Source of the DNA: Microbacterium capsulatum
GTDB taxonomy: Bacteria > Actinomycetota > Actinomycetes > Actinomycetales > Microbacteriaceae
Reading direction: 5' to 3'
NCBI RefSeq assembly: GCF_030865425.1
Contig: NZ_JAVFCB010000016.1
Span: 1 to 43,759, forward strand
DNA length: 43,759 nt
Below, in pieces: positions 24,251-32,496 of the stretch. A program made the position numbers and the translations under genes. Each line of letters opens with the position of its first letter. The stretch's first letter is position 1. A model generated the notes under the pieces. The model was not told the DNA's origin. It did not search any database and saw only the letters and a list, made by a program, of their open reading frames with translations.

Positions 24251-24276
24251 TCGGGCCTCGCCCCCTCCGGGCCCGA
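24251..24276. terminator. Candidate bidirectional terminator
   Basis: TCGGGCC (24251-24257) pairs with GGCCCGA (24270-24276), loop 12 bases, in the 79-base gap between two convergent genes. No T-tract. Confidence 0.45.
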
Positions 24277-24299
24277 TGCACGGCAGCTCCGCGGAGAGA

Positions 24300-25580
24300 T
24301 CATGCCGCTGCCTGCGCGACACCGGTGTCGACGAACATCACGCGCGGCGGTGGGGTGTCGGTGTACTCGATCCCGGCCGGCGTCGTCCAGGTGATCACGC
24401 CGCCGGGGCCCTGCCGGGCCGTCCATCGCCATCGCGGATCGACGTCGGGGTGCTTGATCGCGTGATGCGTCGCGCAGAAGCAGCTCAGGTTGCCCACGTC
24501 GGTCGGCCCGCCTCGGGCATGGTCGTGGTTGTGGTCGATCTGGCACCGTCTCGCGGGTTGCCGGCATCCGGGGAATCGGCAGGTACGGTCCCTCGCCCGG
24601 AGGAACCGCCGCATCCCCTCAGTCGGCTGGTAGGCGCTGGTGCGGGTGAGCATCCCGGTCTCATCGATGAAGAGCCGTTCCCAGGCCGTCGCGGACGCGG
24701 CGAACAGCCGGGCGACGTCGGGATCGATCGGCCCGCGCCCGTCGAGTTCCGCCATCCGTCCGTCGGCGCCGATGAGCGTGCCGGCGGCGATCGTGACCTG
24801 AACCGTGGCGCGGATCCCGGCCACGATGTCGGCGTCCGCGTCGACGGTCCCGGTGAGCAGGCGCAGCAGGGCGCGGTCGAACCGCACCTGATCCTGCCTG
24901 CGCTCGTCCACGACGCCGTCAGGATCCGCACCGGCGCGCTTCGCCGAGGCGAGGATCGCCCGCCCCTCCTGCGTCAGCAGGTCGAACGCCGCATGGATGA
25001 GCACGGACGGACCGGTCAGGTGCAGCGTCGAGCACCCCGAGCCCTCGTCGGTGACCGTCACCGTGCGATCGTCGTGCGCCTTCTGCTGCTTCTCGGTCAG
25101 CGGCACCGGCGCGACCGCCGCCACCACGGATTCCGCGAAGGTCTTCGTCCGGGTTCGGGTCTCGCGGACCGCGTAGGGCACGACCAGCGCCTCGAACGCC
25201 TGGAGAGCGTCGGCGTCGTCCACGGGAATGTCCCGCGCGACCTCCGCGATCACATCCACGTGCGCGACCGTGAGATCGCCCGCGTCGAACGCCTCCCGCG
25301 TCAGCGGCAGCCGGTCGTGCACGGTGTGGGCGTTGGCGAGAGCCCTCGCCGCCGCGAACCGCGTCTCGTTCAGCCCGGCCGAGACCTCGCAGATCATCGA
25401 CCGCTCCGCCTGATCGAACCCGGCCGCACCGGGGGTCACCTCGCCGAGCAGCAGCTCCACCCTCTCGGCGAGCAGCGCCGCCTTCTCGGCCTGCAGCCGG
25501 GCGATCGCGCGATCCCGATCGGCGCACAGCTCCACGATCTCCGCACTGCGGCGGAGGTAGTGATCGGGAGAGGTGCTCAT
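24300..25580 (-). CDS. DUF222 / HNH endonuclease-domain protein (13E12-type)
   Basis: 426 residues from ATG 25580. The N-terminal ~300 residues are the helical DUF222 region (LALTREAFDAGDLTVAHVDVIAEVA-like core), followed by an HNH zinc-finger nuclease motif at about 334-377: CRFPGC, then IDHNHDHARGGPTDVGNLSCFCATHHAIKH split over the fold, with the key residues C-x4-C, D-H, N and H-H. These genes occur in many copies per genome in Microbacteriaceae and Mycobacteriaceae (13E12 repeat family). Their role is unknown; DNA cleavage is predicted from the motif. It has its own promoter with a leaderless arrangement. Confidence 0.92.
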   Translation of the reverse strand: MSTSPDHYLRRSAEIVELCADRDRAIARLQAEKAALLAERVELLLGEVTPGAAGFDQAERSMICEVSAGLNETRFAAARALANAHTVHDRLPLTREAFDAGDLTVAHVDVIAEVARDIPVDDADALQAFEALVVPYAVRETRTRTKTFAESVVAAVAPVPLTEKQQKAHDDRTVTVTDEGSGCSTLHLTGPSVLIHAAFDLLTQEGRAILASAKRAGADPDGVVDERRQDQVRFDRALLRLLTGTVDADADIVAGIRATVQVTIAAGTLIGADGRMAELDGRGPIDPDVARLFAASATAWERLFIDETGMLTRTSAYQPTEGMRRFLRARDRTCRFPGCRQPARRCQIDHNHDHARGGPTDVGNLSCFCATHHAIKHPDVDPRWRWTARQGPGGVITWTTPAGIEYTDTPPPRVMFVDTGVAQAAA

Positions 25581-25586
25581 GCTCCG

Positions 25587-25613
25587 AGTCTAGAACAGAT
25601 CACCGACATTCAA
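25587..25613 (-). promoter_or_regulatory. Leaderless promoter of the DUF222/HNH gene
   Basis: Minus strand TTGAAT (25613-25608), 15-base spacer, TAGACT (25592-25587), then six bases to the ATG at 25580. Transcription should begin at or next to the start codon. Confidence 0.65.
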
Positions 25614-25675
25614 CCGCGAGGACGGCGGCTTGTTGATGGATTGATTCGAATCTTTGGACGAGAAGAGCCGGCCGC

Positions 25676-28600
25676 CTACCCGCAGGGCCGGTAGAGCGCC
25701 AGCAGCGCGCCGAGCGACGCGTAGTCCTGCCCGGCGCTCGAGGTCGAGCCCGGCCTGCTCTGCCGGCATCCGGCCAGGTCCTTCGCGGCCAGGCTCAGTC
25801 GGGAGTCGGTGAAACCGGACAGAGTCCAGCCGAGCGGCAGCGACACTGCGGGCGAGGTGGCGATCGACGCGAGCGCGATCCCGCCTGGAACCCTGGCCTG
25901 CACCGATGCGACCCCCTTCGCGCACCCGTCCGCACCGGGGGGAGTCGAGGACGCCGCGGGCGGGCAGATGTCGCCCGCCCCCAGCTGGCCGCTCAACCGG
26001 CTCAGCCAGGCCGCCGGCGCCATCTGCGCCCCTTTCACCTGCTGCAGGGTGACGAGCGGCGCCACCCACTCCGGCCGCGCGTTGCCGCTCACCGCGAGGA
26101 CATCGGCCGCCGTCCCGTTCGAGATCCACAGCACGACCGGAACCACCACGGCGGCACTCGCCTCCGCGTTGTGCGCCCGGGTCCAGGCCAGGATCGTCGG
26201 CAGCAGGTCGGAGAGCGTCCCCAGCGCGCTGTTGTCGAGCAGCCCCCCGTCGAGGAGCTGCATGTTCCACCCGGTCGCGCAGCGCGGGTCGGAGAACAGC
26301 TCGTCGTCGACCCGTCCGGACGGGCTCACGAACGGGAACCGCGCCGACAGGAAGGATGCGGTCGACCAGCGCAGGCCCAGGGGGCAGTCGCTCCCGAACT
26401 GGCTGAGCAGATCGACGGAATGGCTCAGGGTTGCGTCCGGTCCGGTGCACCGGGGGGCGTCCTGCCCATCCCCGCCCGGAAGCCGCATCTGGCTCACGAC
26501 CACCTTGCAGTTGGACACCGAGTCGGTCGAGTTGAACATGGCGTAGCCGGTTCCCGGGCGGTACGTGCTGTCGAACCTCGTGCCGAGCGCACTGCTCGCG
26601 TCCGCCTCCCAGGCGATCTCCTGCAGCCGGGCCCGATCCCGCGCCTGGAGCCCTTCTCGGCCGTCGACACTGGGGAGACGGATCCCGGTGAAGCCGGCGA
26701 CGAGGTCGCTCGAGACCATCGCGGAGAGGTCGGTGCCGAGGGCGCCCGGACGACTGAGCGTGGAGATGTCCACGGCGGCCTTGTCCGCCGTGGTCGCGTT
26801 CGCGAACATCGCGAGCCCCATGCTCCCGCCGCTCGCCCCGCTCGACGCGAAGACCGATGTCGACGGCGAACAGCCGGATCCCGACGGGAACAGCTTGCCG
26901 AGGACGTCGACGGTCCAGGTCGCGGCGCGGATCCCTCCGCCCTCCGCGGCGACCATCACGAGCGGCTTGATGCGCGTCCCGTCGACCTCGATCTCGCAGG
27001 CTTGAGCGTTCCAGTGATCGAGCGCCGTCGCGACCGACGGTCTGTTCAGATGCCCGGCCTCGGGAACGAAGGTGACGGCATGCGGGAAGGGCAGGGGGTT
27101 GATCGTCGCGAGGATCATCGGCAGGACGAGCGCGAGCGAGATCACCGGCGTGGAGCGCAGCCGGAGGAACGCGAACAGCTCGGGCGGCCGACGCCGCCCC
27201 AACTCGAGCACCACCCAGCCGATGCCGCCCGTGATCACGCCGAGCATGCCCACGGTCACCGCGAGGGGGCCGATCCACTGGCCGATCCAGAGCGGGACGA
27301 TCGCGAGGATGAGGAACAGCAGGAGCGCTCCGGCGACGGAGACGCGCTCCACGATCCGGAGCCGCCGCGCCGCCTCCGGGCTGGGGGATCCGATGGCGAG
27401 CGCCGCGCGCAGGTAACCCGAGACCCGATCGGAATCCGCCTCGACGGTCGGCCGCAACGGGCCCCGCAGCATCGACCAGGTCGCGGCGGCGGCGGCGATC
27501 CCCAGCCCGAGCAGGAGGATCGCGGCGCCCGCGAGGAACCCGCCGTCGCCTTCGAACACGGTGCCGCGGAACTCGCCGAGCGGGTAGAGCACGAGGACCG
27601 GGATCAACGCGGCGAAAGGGCCGAGGAAGGTGACGGCGACCCACGCGCTCGACACGATGTCGCCCACCAGGAAGACCGGTTCGACGGGTTCCTCGGCCGG
27701 CAGCACGGGCTCGCCGACCAGATCGCGGTGGCGCCGCAGCCACAGGGAGCCGCCCGCGATCACGAGCAGCGCCAGCACCAGCCAGAGGGTGGTGGGCGGG
27801 TGGAAGCCGTTGCGGAACCAGAGCGCCGGAGGCGAGTCGAGGGCGCCGAAGCCCGCCGCCACCCCACCGCAGACGGCGATCACGATCGCGGCGAGAACCC
27901 AGGGCCAGAGCCGGGCGCTCTCGGTCGGGGATCCTTCCCGGCGGGTGCGGCCGCGTTGGCGCCCGAAGTAGACCAGCAGGACCGCGACGACCCCGCCGGC
28001 GACGAGAACGCTGGCGAACTGCACGATCGCCGCCCCGAGCTGCCCGCCCGAGAGGTCGCGGGGCGCACTGAGCAGCCCGCGGTAGATGTCCGGCACCTGC
28101 GCTGCGAGCTCACCCGACCCGAACAGAGTGAGGAACGCCATTGCGACGACGACGAGAACCCCGAGCCGTTGGGCGTAGACACCGATCCAGGCCCGGCGCA
28201 GTCCCGGCCTCAGCATGTCCCCGATCGCACGGCCGAGCAGCGCGGAGACGAGCAGTCCCACGGCGAGCAGCACCTTCACGGATGTCGCGAGCATCTCGAT
28301 CCAGAGCATGGACGGCCCGATGAGGCGCCCGGCCGCCAGCAGCAGGGTGACGTCCTCCAGGACGGCGGCACCCAGGAGGACGCCGATCCAGACCAGCCAC
28401 TTGCGCCGGTTGGAGGAGGTGAGCGAGGAGATCGAGCGCAGAGCGAGGACGAGCACGGTCGTGCCGCAGGCGATGAAGACGAGGTCGATGACCGTGTACA
28501 CGCCGACGAAGAGCGGCGCCCGGCCCTTGTCGTCGGACCACCAGGCCGCCCACGCGGCGTCGGTGGAGAACGGGGCGAGGCCGAGCACATCGGCGAGACG

Positions 28601-28789
28601 ATGCACGTCGCGCTTCGGCCCGAGGACGTCGCCGAGCAGGCCGTCGACCTGCGACATCGCGACCAGGCACGCGAAGGCGAGCGCGACGAGGGACGCGATC
28701 CATGGCCGCCGACGCCGGGCCACGGCTTCGGCGGAGACGACTTCTTCAGCACCGTTCACGGCCGCCCCCACGAGAAGAGTTGGCCACAC
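25676..28789 (-). CDS. Polytopic membrane protein with C-terminal patatin-like lipase domain
   Basis: 1037 residues from GTG 28789 (GGAG seven bases upstream; GTG 28759 is an alternative). About 13 hydrophobic helices fill residues 30-560, in two groups separated by Arg-rich loops. The last ~450 residues hold the patatin signature in order: oxyanion loop EGGGIRAA (about 612-619), nucleophile elbow GASGG (Ser about 652) and LLDGGLLDNSA (catalytic Asp about 847). The Ser-Asp dyad is therefore intact. Patatins are lipid acyl hydrolases or phospholipases. Fusion to such a large membrane domain is unusual, and the lipase would sit at the bilayer surface. Helix prediction by eye does not settle which side. 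The final 100 residues are Cys-containing and otherwise featureless. No partner is obvious. Confidence 0.82.
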   Translation of the reverse strand: MWPTLLVGAAVNGAEEVVSAEAVARRRRPWIASLVALAFACLVAMSQVDGLLGDVLGPKRDVHRLADVLGLAPFSTDAAWAAWWSDDKGRAPLFVGVYTVIDLVFIACGTTVLVLALRSISSLTSSNRRKWLVWIGVLLGAAVLEDVTLLLAAGRLIGPSMLWIEMLATSVKVLLAVGLLVSALLGRAIGDMLRPGLRRAWIGVYAQRLGVLVVVAMAFLTLFGSGELAAQVPDIYRGLLSAPRDLSGGQLGAAIVQFASVLVAGGVVAVLLVYFGRQRGRTRREGSPTESARLWPWVLAAIVIAVCGGVAAGFGALDSPPALWFRNGFHPPTTLWLVLALLVIAGGSLWLRRHRDLVGEPVLPAEEPVEPVFLVGDIVSSAWVAVTFLGPFAALIPVLVLYPLGEFRGTVFEGDGGFLAGAAILLLGLGIAAAAATWSMLRGPLRPTVEADSDRVSGYLRAALAIGSPSPEAARRLRIVERVSVAGALLLFLILAIVPLWIGQWIGPLAVTVGMLGVITGGIGWVVLELGRRRPPELFAFLRLRSTPVISLALVLPMILATINPLPFPHAVTFVPEAGHLNRPSVATALDHWNAQACEIEVDGTRIKPLVMVAAEGGGIRAATWTVDVLGKLFPSGSGCSPSTSVFASSGASGGSMGLAMFANATTADKAAVDISTLSRPGALGTDLSAMVSSDLVAGFTGIRLPSVDGREGLQARDRARLQEIAWEADASSALGTRFDSTYRPGTGYAMFNSTDSVSNCKVVVSQMRLPGGDGQDAPRCTGPDATLSHSVDLLSQFGSDCPLGLRWSTASFLSARFPFVSPSGRVDDELFSDPRCATGWNMQLLDGGLLDNSALGTLSDLLPTILAWTRAHNAEASAAVVVPVVLWISNGTAADVLAVSGNARPEWVAPLVTLQQVKGAQMAPAAWLSRLSGQLGAGDICPPAASSTPPGADGCAKGVASVQARVPGGIALASIATSPAVSLPLGWTLSGFTDSRLSLAAKDLAGCRQSRPGSTSSAGQDYASLGALLALYRPCG

Positions 28790-28849
28790 ATTAGCGCTCC
28801 GGCACCGCGGCGGCTACTGGTTTCGAGCAGAGGCGCCCGGTCGCGCTCG

Positions 28850-29947
28850 TCAGCGCGTCGCGCGCCCCGCCGACCGCGGATGCACGAGCCCCGATGCCGC
28901 ACCCAGCACCGCCCCGATCAGGGTGTCGACGACGCGCTCGAGGATCAGCCCCAGCGGCAGCCCGCCGCCGGGCCCGGCGGCGCTCGAGATGATGAACAGC
29001 ACGAGCGGGGTGATGAACACGAGCGCCAGCGCGTAGTTGCGGACGACGAAGATCTCGATCGCGAACTGCAGCCCGCCGAGCAGGAACGGCAGCACCAGGA
29101 CCGGGATCGGGATGAACGCGAGCAGCGCGAACAGGCCCGCCCCGACGACCGTGCCGACGAACCGCTGACTCCCCCGGATGAACGCGACCCGTCGCCCGAC
29201 GTTCACGCCGATCACGGCGAGGCCCGCGCACACGGTCCAGTACGCGCGCTGCGGATCGACGAACAGCATGCTGAGCAGGGTGCCGACGACGGCGACCAGG
29301 GCCACCCGGAGCAGCAGCGCCCGCGCATCCCGGTCCAGCCGCGGGATCCGCGCGATCTGGGTGGCGCCGCCCGACGTCCCGCGCCCGCGCATCCGCCGGA
29401 TCAGGAACGCGGCGACCGCGACGGCGTAGGCGATGACGACGCCCGCGGCGAGCGCGCCGAGGAAGACGAGCGGATCCACGAGCCGGTGTCCGCCGACCAG
29501 CCCGGTCAGATGCGTGGACAGCCCGTAGACGAGCACGAAGAAGACCGGTCCGGGCGGACCGAGCCGGAAGCCGTAGTGCAGCGCGGCAGCCAGGATCGCG
29601 ATCACGACCAGTCCGATCGCGGCGGAGACGGGGAACGGCGCGAGGAGCGCTCCGATCCCCGCGCAGGCCAGGATCGCGAGGCCGATGACCGGCAGCAGCC
29701 GGATCCGCAGCGCCGGCGTCACGCCCACGAGGTAGATCGCGGTGAAGGCTCCGCTCGCGGCCATCATGCCGGCGCCCGGCTGTCCGAGCAGGGTGAACAG
29801 CGCGAGCGGGAGGAACATCGACAGTGCCGCCTGCAGGGCGATCGGCCAGCGGGGCACCCCCGCCGGGGCGAGCAGGAAGTGGCTGCGCACCCACACCCGG
29901 GTGAGCGCGGTCTGCGGGCGGGCCGGGTCCGGCTCGCTCCGGCTCAT
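28850..29947 (-). CDS. FUSC-like integral membrane protein (putative exporter)
   Basis: 365 residues from ATG 29947. Two blocks of about five helices (residues ~30-185 and ~235-360) are separated by a basic loop RRMRGRG. The second block carries RVALVAVVGTLLSMLFV, AYWTVCAGLAVIGV and RFVGTVVGAGLF, which is the FUSC/aromatic-acid-exporter pattern; the Tyr-Trp-x3 near the start of the second block is a family hallmark. Proteins of this type export aromatic acids or similar amphiphiles, but the substrate is unknown here. No ribosome site precedes ATG 29947; a nine-codon ORF overlapping the start may deliver ribosomes. Confidence 0.82.
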   Translation of the reverse strand: MSRSEPDPARPQTALTRVWVRSHFLLAPAGVPRWPIALQAALSMFLPLALFTLLGQPGAGMMAASGAFTAIYLVGVTPALRIRLLPVIGLAILACAGIGALLAPFPVSAAIGLVVIAILAAALHYGFRLGPPGPVFFVLVYGLSTHLTGLVGGHRLVDPLVFLGALAAGVVIAYAVAVAAFLIRRMRGRGTSGGATQIARIPRLDRDARALLLRVALVAVVGTLLSMLFVDPQRAYWTVCAGLAVIGVNVGRRVAFIRGSQRFVGTVVGAGLFALLAFIPIPVLVLPFLLGGLQFAIEIFVVRNYALALVFITPLVLFIISSAAGPGGGLPLGLILERVVDTLIGAVLGAASGLVHPRSAGRATR

Positions 29948-29970
29948 GGGTGCGCCGGGGCCGAGGTCAT
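29944..29970 (-). CDS. Nine-codon leader ORF overlapping the FUSC start
   Basis: ATG at 29970 encodes MTSAPAHP and stops with TGA at 29946-29944, so the stop overlaps the FUSC ATG (29947-29945) as ATGA. A -10-like TAGCGT (29982-29977) ends six bases before its ATG, suggesting leaderless translation and coupling into the FUSC gene. Very short, so speculative. Confidence 0.35.
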   Translation of the reverse strand: MTSAPAHP

Positions 29971-30021
29971 GCGTCAACGCTACCCCCGCCGCGATGCCGG
30001 TCCCGCCCTGGAATATCGGCA

Positions 30022-30051
30022 TTGTCCCCTGCCGCGCGGAAGGTCGATACT
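30022..30051 (+). promoter_or_regulatory. Candidate promoter of the 353-aa membrane protein gene
   Basis: TTGTCC (30022-30027), 18-base spacer, GATACT (30046-30051); start codon at 30075. Confidence 0.45.
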
Positions 30052-30074
30052 GATCCTCGAACCAGGAGGAGCGC

Positions 30075-31136
30075 ATGGCTGAATCCCCTGCAGCACCGCA
30101 CCACCCGGCCGACGCGACACCCTCGGGCGTCCTCACGCCGACCGGATCCGCGATCCGCCTCGGATGGCAGCTGGCGACGGTCTACCTGGATCCCCCGCCG
30201 GCGCAGCCGGGCGACCCCGCACCGGCGCCGCCGCACCTGCCCGGCACCAGCGAGATCGGCGCCTACAGGCGAGGGAAGATGCTCGTCGGCGAGATCGAGC
30301 ACGACCTCCAGGCCCTCACGACGTCCCTCGGGCTCGACCCGCAGAACCTCGCCACGGTCACCGCGCTCAAGGAGGAGGGCGTCGATCCGGCGACCACGCG
30401 CAGCGACGTCCTGACCGTGTACCAGAGCCTGCTCGTGGAACTGGCGGCGGTCGCGCCGCACCTGCAGGTGGCGCTCGGACTCGGGCGGATGCTCGCCGAC
30501 ACCACGCTGATGCCCGACCCCGCGCAGCCGGGCACGTACGAGGAGCACTTCGACCCCGCCCGCCTCGAGAACGCCTACGGCTGGCTGGGCGACCTGCACG
30601 AGGATCTGCCCGAGCACGCTGCGGGCGCGGTGTCCGGATCCTTGAAGGCGTGGGCGGGCTGGGTCGGGGATCCGGCGCATGCGACGGCGCTCACCGACAA
30701 GGCGACCCGGAGCGCCCTGCGCACCCAGGGCAAGCTCTGGCGGCAGCTCCTCTGCGGCGACAAGCAGGCGGCGGATCTGCTCCAGTCGGACGACTACGCC
30801 GAGGCCAGCTCGCGGATGATCGAGCAGTTCCGCGGCGTGCTGTTCCGGTTCTTCCGGCGCTGGTGGGCGCCGATCGCCGGCGTGGTCCTCGTCGCGGTGC
30901 TGGTGACGGTCCTCGGCATCTGGCTCCTCCCCGACGCCGCGCTCAAGGTCACGACCGTGCTCGTCGCGGCGGCGGGCGCGCTGGGCATCACGTGGAAGAC
31001 GGTCTCGTCGACCGTCGGCCGCGCCCTGGCGACGTCGAGGGAGGAGCTGTGGAACGCCGAGGTCACGCGGGCGATCGTCGCCGCGGCGACCATCGGGCCG
31101 CCCGCGGCCGCGCCGACGGGGCGGCCGGCCGCCTGA
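30075..31136 (+). CDS. Hypothetical protein with two C-terminal membrane helices
   Basis: 353 residues from ATG 30075, preceded by AGGAGG (30064-30069). I do not recognise a family. Residues ~1-60 are Pro/Ala-rich; ~65-265 are mostly helical and acidic (EIEHDLQALTTSLGLDP, VYQSLLVELAAVAPHLQVAL, SSRMIEQFRGVLFRFFRRWW). Two closely spaced helices follow at about 273-296 and 300-320 (APIAGVVLVAVLVTVLGIWLL; VTTVLVAAAGALGITW), then a short Ala-rich tail. A large soluble domain tethered by a hairpin in the membrane is the simplest picture. It is divergent from the FUSC gene and ends at a strong terminator, so it forms a single-gene unit. Confidence 0.72.
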   Translation: MAESPAAPHHPADATPSGVLTPTGSAIRLGWQLATVYLDPPPAQPGDPAPAPPHLPGTSEIGAYRRGKMLVGEIEHDLQALTTSLGLDPQNLATVTALKEEGVDPATTRSDVLTVYQSLLVELAAVAPHLQVALGLGRMLADTTLMPDPAQPGTYEEHFDPARLENAYGWLGDLHEDLPEHAAGAVSGSLKAWAGWVGDPAHATALTDKATRSALRTQGKLWRQLLCGDKQAADLLQSDDYAEASSRMIEQFRGVLFRFFRRWWAPIAGVVLVAVLVTVLGIWLLPDAALKVTTVLVAAAGALGITWKTVSSTVGRALATSREELWNAEVTRAIVAAATIGPPAAAPTGRPAA

Positions 31137-31153
31137 CCGTCCCGGGCACGCGA

Positions 31154-31186
31154 CAGAGCGGGCGTCCCTGTGCTGCGCCCGCTCTG
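31154..31186. terminator. Strong bidirectional terminator hairpin
   Basis: CAGAGCGGGCG (31154-31164) and CGCCCGCTCTG (31176-31186) form a perfect 11-bp stem with an 11-base loop in the 68-base gap between convergent genes. Confidence 0.75.
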
Positions 31187-31204
31187 CGCGTCATGGATCC
31201 GGAT

Positions 31205-31633
31205 TCAGCCCGCCATGCCGGCGCGCATCTTCCTCGCCATCTCCATCATCTCGGGTGCCGGCTCGCTGATCCCGATGATGTTGCCCTCGCTGTCGCTGAA
31301 CCACGCGCCGCGTTCGCCTCCGAGATCGGCGACCCCGTCGACGGTCTTCAGCCCGGGGAGGTCGTAGTCGTGGAAGACGACCCCGTGGGTGCGCAGTCCC
31401 GTCATGTCGCGATCGAGGTGGTCGGTCATGAGGCTGAAGGCGGTGTTCTTCGCAGTGCCGGCGAAGTCGGTCCTGTACACGAGCACGACGCAGCCGCCGA
31501 TGTCGTAGAACAGGTTGCCGCCCTCTGCGTCGGTGTACACCGGGTCGCGGCCCAGGACGTCGTGCCACCACTGCTGAGCGCGGTCGAGGTCCGTTGCCGG
31601 AAGAACGGCCGTTGCCATGAGATTCTCGAACAT
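31205..31633 (-). CDS. VOC-superfamily protein (glyoxalase-like)
   Basis: 142 residues from ATG 31633; a second in-frame ATG two codons upstream (31639) is possible, but the only purine-rich site, TGGGA, is better spaced for 31633. Module 1 is ATDLDRAQQWWHDVLGRDPVYTDAEGGNLFYDIGG; module 2 ends GAWFSDSEGNIIGISEPA, with the usual DSEGN turn. The C-terminal EMMEMARKMRAGMAG is Met-rich. Related to the second VOC protein at 21243 only at fold level. Role unknown. Confidence 0.85.
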   Translation of the reverse strand: MFENLMATAVLPATDLDRAQQWWHDVLGRDPVYTDAEGGNLFYDIGGCVVLVYRTDFAGTAKNTAFSLMTDHLDRDMTGLRTHGVVFHDYDLPGLKTVDGVADLGGERGAWFSDSEGNIIGISEPAPEMMEMARKMRAGMAG

Positions 31634-31800
31634 AATCATCCCAGTCCGGGGGCGTTGTCATCCGCGCACCGGCCCAGCGCATCGCCGGGGCGATTCGGGT
31701 GCGCTGATGTGGTCCCCGAGCGGAGTCTAATCCGGCGCCCGAGCCGGCGGAAGGGCACCGGCCGAGCCTGCATGCCGGCTGGGTGCGCGGGAAGATCCGG

Positions 31801-32421
31801 TCAGAGGCCGAGCCGGCTGCGCACGGCCGCGCGGGCGCGCGCGATGACGCCGAAGTCCTCGTGCAGGACGCTGAGGATGTTCGTGCCGGCGACGATCGCG
31901 CCGAGCTCGAAGGCGACCTGCGCGGGTTCGGATCCGTCCGGCAGCTCGCCCTGCTCGGCGGCGCGCTCCGCCTCGCGCAGGAGCAGATCCCGCCACTCCT
32001 GCTGCACGACGGCGACGCGATCGTGCAGGCGACCCGGCCGCGCGCCGACCTCCGCGGCGGCGCCGACGAAGAAGCAGCCGCCGGGGAACACCCGGTTCTC
32101 GACGTAGTCGAGGTAGCCGTCGCACAGCGCGAGGAGCCGGGGAGCGCCGGGATCGGCGGAGACGCGGGCGGGCAGCACGACCTCCGCGGTGAAGGTCGCC
32201 CGGGCGGCCTCGACCGTCGCGAGCTGGATCTCCTCCTTGGATCCGAACAGCTGGTAGACGCTGCTCTTGGGCATGCCGCTCGCCTCGGCGAGCCGTCCGA
32301 CCGACAGGCCCTCGAGACCCTCCACCGTGGCGAGCTGCGCCGCGTGGTGGAGCACGCGACGCCGGGACCGCTCGCCGGGCGCCCGGGTGCGCCGCGGCCG
32401 CTCTTCTTCACTGTTCGACAC
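31801..32421 (-). CDS. TetR-family transcriptional repressor
   Basis: 206 residues from GTG 32421. The HTH lies at about residues 22-68: VLHHAAQLATVEGLEGLSVGRLAEASGMPKSSVYQLFGSKEEI, typical of TetR_N. The C-terminal ligand domain has FPGGCFFVGAAAEVG, as in the YxaF/LmrA-like group with a conserved Gly-Cys-Phe. It is divergent from the OsmC gene, and a near-perfect palindrome lies at the OsmC transcription start. Its own transcript appears leaderless. The Cys in the ligand domain could sense thiol-reactive compounds, which would fit an OsmC target, but that is inference. Confidence 0.94.
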   Translation of the reverse strand: MSNSEEERPRRTRAPGERSRRRVLHHAAQLATVEGLEGLSVGRLAEASGMPKSSVYQLFGSKEEIQLATVEAARATFTAEVVLPARVSADPGAPRLLALCDGYLDYVENRVFPGGCFFVGAAAEVGARPGRLHDRVAVVQQEWRDLLLREAERAAEQGELPDGSEPAQVAFELGAIVAGTNILSVLHEDFGVIARARAAVRSRLGL

Positions 32422-32422
32422 G

Positions 32423-32479
32423 TTGACATCTTAAGCGCACGAGCGTACGTTCAAGCGTGAACGAACGATCGTCCGTTCA
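32423..32479. promoter_or_regulatory. Interlocked tetR/osmC promoters with 22-bp palindrome
   Basis: Plus strand: TTGACA (32423-32428), 17-base spacer, TACGTT (32446-32451). Minus strand: TTGAAC (32454-32449), 15-base spacer, TAAGAT (32433-32428), six bases before GTG 32421. The palindrome at 32458-32479 has half-sites TGAACGAACGA and TCGTCCGTTCA (one mismatched pair) and starts at the expected osmC +1. Confidence 0.8.
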
Positions 32480-32496
32480 ACGGGAAGGAGTCAGCG

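Noticed and set aside
24300..25580. DUF222/HNH gene as part of a mobile element
   Set aside because: No transposase, inverted terminal repeats, target duplications or integrase around it; the family is scattered as single genes in actinobacterial chromosomes.
26171..30082. Open frame of about 1300 codons on the plus strand across the patatin and FUSC genes
   Set aside because: Translation is extremely rich in Arg/Glu/Asp/His/Gln without hydrophobic core, as expected from the complement of membrane-protein genes; it spans two minus-strand genes and has no ribosome site.
25676..31136. Patatin, FUSC and 353-aa protein as a defence island
   Set aside because: No nucleotide cyclase, nuclease complex, toxin-antitoxin or phage-sensing gene is nearby, the genes have separate promoters, and strand changes argue against one operon.
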